NCBI GenBank assembly: GCA_963705155.1
Contig: CAVPJC010000014.1
Span: forward strand, 310,001-374,000
Source of the DNA: CAVPJC01 sp963705155
Lineage (GTDB): Bacteria > Chloroflexota > Anaerolineae > Anaerolineales > UBA4823
DNA: 64,000 nucleotides
Reading direction: 5' to 3'
The translations under genes were made by a program, and so were the position numbers. This document shows, in pieces, positions 59,389 to 64,000 of this stretch. A model generated the notes under the pieces. It was not told the origin of the DNA and searched no databases. It worked only from the letters and a program-made list of their open reading frames with translations. Each line of letters begins with the position of its first letter. The stretch's first letter is position 1.

Positions 59389-62012
59389 ATATCGGGTGGC
59401 GTCAATGCTGTTCAATGGTTGGGATAGGAAGAAACCCTGCGCAAGTTGGCAGCCGATGCTTTTCAACTGATCGATCTGATTTTCATTTTCAACACCCTCA
59501 GCAATCACCTCGATACCCAGGCGGTGAGACAGGGCAACTATAGCCTCAACAATTTGAGAGTCGCTGCTGTGGTGGTGAATTTTTTCGATAAAGCTGCGGT
59601 CAATTTTCAGGGCGTTAAACTGAAACTGCGAGAGATAACTCAGTGAAGAGTAACCACTGCCGAAATCATCGATCTGGATTTGAACACCCAGCGACTGGAT
59701 CTGGTTGCATCGTTCAATGATCATCTCGCGATTTTCAACGATGATGCTCTCGGTGATTTCAATATTGAGGCAGCTTGGATCCAGCCCGGATTTATTGATG
59801 ACTTCCTGAATATAGGCCACCAGATCAGGGTGGCTGAATTGCCTGTCCGATAAATTCACACTGATCGAGATCTCGCCAAGAGATGGGAATTCACGCTGCC
59901 AGGTCACAAGCTGCTGGCACGCCTCCGAAAGCACCCACCGGTCAACTGAAATAATCAGACCGGTTTCCTCAGCCAGAAGAATAAAATCTTTGGGAAGGAG
60001 CAACCCACGTTTGGGATGCTGCCAGCGGACAAGGGCTTCAAATCCCTGGATTTTCTTGTCTTCCAGGGAAAGAATGAGTTGGTAAAACACACGCAGCTCT
60101 TGATTGTCTAGCGCTCTACGCAAATCGCTCTCGAGCTCCATTCTTTCCATGATACGGGTACGCATTAACGGATCAAAAAACTCATATCTGGCCTTGCCAT
60201 TGTTTTTAGCATGGTACATGGCGATATCAGCATCTCGCAATACATCTTCAGCCCGAGTGTATCCTGAACTCGCTCAAGACGATGCCAATACTGGCGGTGA
60301 TATATACCTCGTGTTCGCCTAATTGAATCGGAGAATCCAGCGCTGTTTCGATCCAATCGGCAATCTGCGTGGCATTATCGCTGCGACGAAGGTCGTCCAA
60401 CAACAAAACGAACTCATCACCCCCGAAACGCGCCACAGTATCTGTGGGTCGCAGTCTCTTTTCCAAAATTCGCGCCACTGAAACCAATAGTTGGTCACCC
60501 AGCATGTGACCCAGGCTGTCATTCACGTCTTTGAACCGGTCAAGATCCAGAAAGAGCACTGCAAATAGATAATCTGCACGCCGTTTTGTCCGTCCGAGTG
60601 CCATGTTGAGCCGGTCAATAAACAAAGCCCGATTAGGCAAACCGGTCAGCTTATCATAAAAAGCGTCCTGAACGAGCTTTTCCTCCGACATTTTTCGGTC
60701 TGTGATATCTGTGAGCGAGCCAGCCAGGCGAGTGGCGTTCCCGGCACTATCCCAGACCGCTTGCCCACGGCTCAATACCCAGCGATAGCTGCCATCTTTG
60801 TGCAGGATGCGGTGTTCGTTTTGGAAGTGGGGTGTTTTCTGATTGAGGTGCGTGCTCATATCGACACGCATCTCTTCGATATCGTCCGGGTGGACGCGTG
60901 CGAACCATTCCTCGGGTTTGTGACTAATCTCCTCGTCGGTGCAGCCGATCATGGACTTCCATCTTGACGAGAAATACACCTGATTATTGCGGATGTCCCA
61001 ATCCCACAATCCATCGTTGGCGCCCTGCACGGCAAGAGCGTAACGTTCTTCACTTTCGCGCAGTGCTTCACTGATCTTTATTCTTTCAGAAATCTCGATC
61101 TGAGCGTTCTCGTAAAGGCGGGCATTATCGATGGCAGTGGAGGCATAACCAGCCAAAGCGATCAGGAGCGCTTCATCCTTGTCTATGAAAGGCCGTTGGC
61201 TGCTGTGGTTAACTACCGAAAGCACACCGATTGGTTTTCCACGGGAGTTAATGGGAACATGCAGCAGGCTGTGCACCAAAAAGCCAGTGCTGACTTTTAA
61301 TCAAAGGGTCTTCCGCTGATTGGGTTGTCGTCCTGGCGGGTTTTCCTGTGCGCAAGACTTCTCCCACAAGTAAATCATTTACGGGCAAACGGATTGTTTT
61401 TGCACGATCCTGGGCAATATTTTTGACTGCGCGCAGATAGAGCCGGTCGGTTTTTTCATCAACCAGAGCCAGGAAACCTTCTTCTCCATGGGTTAGCTGG
61501 ACGCCTGCATGCACAATCCTCCGCAGTACTTCGTCCAGATCCAGAGAAGATGTGACACTCTGACCCACTCTGGCCAGCACGAGCTGGCTGTTGAGCTGTT
61601 CGCGCAGCTGCGCTGTCAGGATTGTCTTTTCCCTTCTCAGGCGGGATTCTGCCAGCGCCCGGCTGAGGGCTTCGTTCAACCGAGCAGTATCTACGGGTTT
61701 GGTGAGGTAATCTTGTACACCCAGACGAAAAGATTCGACTGCGATCTGTTCTGAACCGTGTGCAGTAACTAGGATCGTGGGGACGTTATGACCTTCACGC
61801 ACGATTTGTCGAAGCACGTCCAGCCCACTCATGTCTGGTAGCTGCAGGTCCAGAAGCATTAGCGAGATCTCATGCGTGCGAACAACTTCGAGCGCCATCT
61901 TTCCTGAATATGCTACCAGCGTGGAATAACCCAGGTCCGGCAAGAGTACGCCAGACCAGAAATCTGCTATTTGACGATTGTCGTCAACCACAAAAATGGT
62001 TTCTTTTTCCAT
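59365..62012 (-). CDS. REC-GAF-PAS-GGDEF-EAL signalling protein (two frameshifts)
   Basis: About 881 residues joined from three frames: extra A in the run 61295-61298 (DPLIK/VSTGFLVHS) and an extra base near 60269-60271 (IGIVLS/SSGYTRAED). Domains: response regulator (FVVDDN, LMLLDLQLPDMSG with the phospho-Asp, LVTAHG, YLTKPV); GAF; PAS/PAC (YALAVQGANDGLWDWD, HRILHKDGSYRWVLSRG); GGDEF with intact RFGGDEFVLL; EAL with FEALVRWQHP, NIEITES, DDFGSGYSSL and EVIAEGVEN. Both cyclic-di-GMP synthesis and breakdown motifs look intact. ATG 62012 follows a plausible promoter. The sensor kinase is not in the window. Confidence 0.87.
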
Positions 62013-62046
62013 CCACACTGCCTATCAGGATCGATTCTGTATTTTT

Positions 62047-62076
62047 ATTCTAACATTGTTGCAATAATATTGTAAA
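62047..62076 (-). promoter_or_regulatory. Sigma-70-type promoter for the c-di-GMP regulator
   Basis: On the minus strand TTTACA (62071-62076) and TAGAAT (62047-62052), each five of six consensus bases, with an 18-base AT-rich spacer; it ends about 35 bases before the ATG at 62012. It occupies most of the spacer after the ABC exporter gene. Confidence 0.6.
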
Positions 62077-62104
62077 CCTTTTGGCGCATCCATGAATGCG
62101 TTTA

Positions 62105-63928
62105 TTAAACTACAGCAGGAGAATTCCCCAAGCCGAACGGGTCATATTCCAGTTCCAGTTCTTGCCGGAATTGTTGTGTGTACAGCCGATAATAGTGACC
62201 GCAATTCTTCAAGAGCTCTGCATGGCTGCCCATTTCGGTAATTCGGCCATCCTCAATAACCAGGATACGATCTGCCTTGCGGATCGTTGAGAGCCGGTGG
62301 GCGATGATAAAACTTGTTCGGCCGTTCATCAAGGTCTCCATCCCTTTTTGTATTAATGACTCCGTCAAAGTGTCCACCGAACTCGTTGCCTCATCCATGA
62401 TGAAGATTTCCGGATTAGCAAGAACAGCACGCGCCAGACTGATCAATTGTTTTTGACCTGTGGAGAGCAGGTTTCCTCCTTCACCAACTTCAGCGTCGTA
62501 GTTTTTCTCGAAGGATTGAATGAAGTCATGGGCGCCAGCTAATCGCGCAGCAGTTTCTATCTCTTCATCGGTGGCATTCAAACGGCCGTAGCGGATGTTT
62601 TCTCGAATGCTGCCGGAAAACAGGTGCGGCGTCTGCAGCACAATTCCAACCCGCGATTGAATGCTGTGCAATGTAAGCCGGGTATAATCCGTGCCATTGA
62701 TCCGGATGAACCCTTGTTTCGGTTCGAAGAAGCGGCAGAGCAAATTGACAATGGTGGTTTTTCCACCACCCGTGGGACCGACCAGAGCAATTGTTTCACC
62801 AGGACGCACTTTCAAGCTAAAGTCATTCAATACCGGCTTCCCACCTTTGTAGGTGAAATAGACGTGGTCGAACTCGATCTCGCCGCGCACACTGCCTGGA
62901 TCTTTGGCGCCGGGCCGATCAGCTACTTCGGGAACAGCATCTATGAGTGAAAACATACGCTCGGCTGAAGCCACTGCATGCTGGAGCTCGGCGTAAACTC
63001 GCGCCAGATCCTGGATGGGCCACATCATAAATGTGATGTAGGACACAAATGCCTGAATCCCACCAATGGTCATTGCTCCATATTGCGCCTGGATACCGCC
63101 ATACCAAACGATGATGCCCAGCGTGATGGCGCTGATCATCTGTACAGTGGGCAAAAACAGCGCTGAAAGCCACGCGGCCCGGTAGCTTGAGCGGTACATC
63201 TGGCTGGACAGTATGCTGAACTCACCCATATTTTTGTCTTCACGCCCCAGCGCTTTTACCACGCGAACTCCCGTGATGTTTTCATTAAATGCGCCGGTTA
63301 TCTTTGAATTGTATTTACGCGAGGTGCGAAACTCTACCAGGATTTTCTTGCGGAACTGAATAGCAACACCAACCAGTATGGGAATCATAATCATCACAAT
63401 CAGCGCCAGCCGCCAATTGATGATCATCATAAAGGTTGTTGCAGTCAGAATATTCATTATCCCCCAGGTGGAGTCCAACAATCCCCACGTAACCAGCTCC
63501 GACACTCTCTCCGAATCCGATGTCACTCGAGACATGATCCAACCGACGGGCGTCTGGTTGAAATAGGAGAGAGATAATCCCTGCAGATGGTTGAACATCT
63601 TTTGGCGAAGGTCGTACCGAATCCGCTCACCGAGCACTCCAGCCAGGTAAATAAATACGAAAACGAAGCCCGATTGCACCAGCAGCAAGCCTCCGTACAG
63701 GCGCACAATGCGAAAAAGTGCGACAGGATCGCGTTGGGTGATGCCCTCATCTACGATCTGCTTGCTGAGAAACGTAAAAAACGAGTCAAGACCTGAGACC
63801 AATGTAATGGTAATTACAAAACCAAGAACCCAAATCCAGTAAGGTTTGGTTAAAGATAAAATCCGGAGTACCGTACTGCCGCTAAACTGTGTTGAAAATT
63901 CTTCTTCTTCAAAATAGGAATCAGACAT
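62105..63928 (-). CDS. ABC exporter, half-transporter (MsbA/MdlB type)
   Basis: 607 residues. N-terminal exporter membrane domain with six spans (YWIWVLGFVITITLVSG onward; coupling-helix region SYFNQTPVGWIMSRVTSD), then the ATPase: LVGPTGGGKTTIVNL (Walker A), LLSTGQKQLISLARA (signature; Q-K rather than Q-R), IFIMDEATSSVD (Walker B) and IIAHRLSTI (switch His). ATG 63928 with AGGA upstream. Such half-transporters often pair with another encoded just upstream, here at the window edge. Substrate unknown (lipid, drug or peptide). Confidence 0.9.
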   Translation of the reverse strand: MSDSYFEEEEFSTQFSGSTVLRILSLTKPYWIWVLGFVITITLVSGLDSFFTFLSKQIVDEGITQRDPVALFRIVRLYGGLLLVQSGFVFVFIYLAGVLGERIRYDLRQKMFNHLQGLSLSYFNQTPVGWIMSRVTSDSERVSELVTWGLLDSTWGIMNILTATTFMMIINWRLALIVMIMIPILVGVAIQFRKKILVEFRTSRKYNSKITGAFNENITGVRVVKALGREDKNMGEFSILSSQMYRSSYRAAWLSALFLPTVQMISAITLGIIVWYGGIQAQYGAMTIGGIQAFVSYITFMMWPIQDLARVYAELQHAVASAERMFSLIDAVPEVADRPGAKDPGSVRGEIEFDHVYFTYKGGKPVLNDFSLKVRPGETIALVGPTGGGKTTIVNLLCRFFEPKQGFIRINGTDYTRLTLHSIQSRVGIVLQTPHLFSGSIRENIRYGRLNATDEEIETAARLAGAHDFIQSFEKNYDAEVGEGGNLLSTGQKQLISLARAVLANPEIFIMDEATSSVDTLTESLIQKGMETLMNGRTSFIIAHRLSTIRKADRILVIEDGRITEMGSHAELLKNCGHYYRLYTQQFRQELELEYDPFGLGNSPAVV

Positions 63929-64000
63929 TTCAGCTTCCTGTTTGGCCTGGTTGATCTTTCCCGCCGCTACCCTGCGGCAGCGTCGACAAAATTAATTTCT
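63929..64000 (-). other. Possible 3' end of an upstream minus-strand gene
   Basis: One minus-strand frame runs open from the window edge to a TGA that ends just before the exporter ATG (…KDQPGQTGS, stop, then A-ATG), which is how a partner exporter gene would end. A second frame stops at 63967. Too short to decide. Confidence 0.3.

Noticed and set aside
62079..62098. CGCAT/ATGCG hairpin after the ABC exporter gene as a terminator
   Set aside because: The stem is only five base pairs and no T run follows on the minus strand.
1..64000. CRISPR arrays, tRNA or rRNA genes, IS elements, prophage genes
   Set aside because: No direct-repeat array, cloverleaf sequence, rRNA-like stretch, transposase or phage structural gene was seen when reading both strands.

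Overview
The window looks like a chromosome segment of an anaerobic Chloroflexota bacterium, most likely class Anaerolineae. This is inferred from gene content: proline/threonine-rich lipoproteins with NBR1-Ig or LamG-like domains, a Wzy-type ligase fused to TPR repeats, GlpABC, a NuoEF-coupled formate dehydrogenase, and MrfAB with an HNH insert. There was no tree or database search behind it. No rRNA, tRNA, CRISPR array, IS element or prophage was seen.

Layout. 1-3.4 kb (+): end of an ABC-2 permease, its ATPase, a lipoprotein and a small HEXXH protein. 3.4-12.3 kb (-): a surface-polysaccharide operon with four GT4-like glycosyltransferases, AsnB, a flippase and a methyltransferase, tightly packed with stop/start overlaps. 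12.5-17.6 kb (+): a Wzy/TPR protein and a WecA-like/FlaA1-N fusion, then a C45 peptidase. 18.7-25.6 kb (-): a Dpp/Opp-type peptide transporter ending in a two-domain creatininase. 26-32.4 kb (-): sufE, a ROK kinase, mrfA, mrfB and an MFS exporter. 32.5-38.2 kb (-): DegV, AGPS-like flavoprotein, GlpD and FGGY kinase. 38.3-41.9 kb (-): two MFS transporters and prs. 42.1-52.5 kb (-): lipoprotein, glmS, a haem-binding protein, glpK, glpA, glpB, glpC and a lipoprotein. 52.6-58.5 kb (-): fdhD, a NuoE-NuoF fusion, fdhA and a ferritin-like protein. 58.6-64 kb: ppk2, a REC-GAF-PAS-GGDEF-EAL regulator and an ABC exporter.

How the genes fit together. Glycerol is phosphorylated by GlpK and oxidised by GlpABC. 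A second G3P dehydrogenase sits nearby with an AGPS-like flavoprotein and DegV, which suggests lipid (perhaps ether-lipid) metabolism. Formate oxidation is linked to NAD by the NuoEF-like subunit. The 3.4-17.6 kb block should make and assemble an exported glycan.

Two points matter for reading the annotation. (1) fdhA is a selenoprotein gene: its in-frame TGA (54788-54790, minus strand) falls at the catalytic Cys/Sec position and is followed by a bacterial SECIS hairpin whose GGTCT loop is at the same codon distance as in E. coli fdhF. (2) About 23 single-base frameshifts and three unexplained in-frame stops break about 20 otherwise well-conserved genes, often at short homopolymers. This fits uncorrected sequencing or assembly errors better than mass gene decay. 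Broken genes are therefore given as single CDS entries with the break positions stated.
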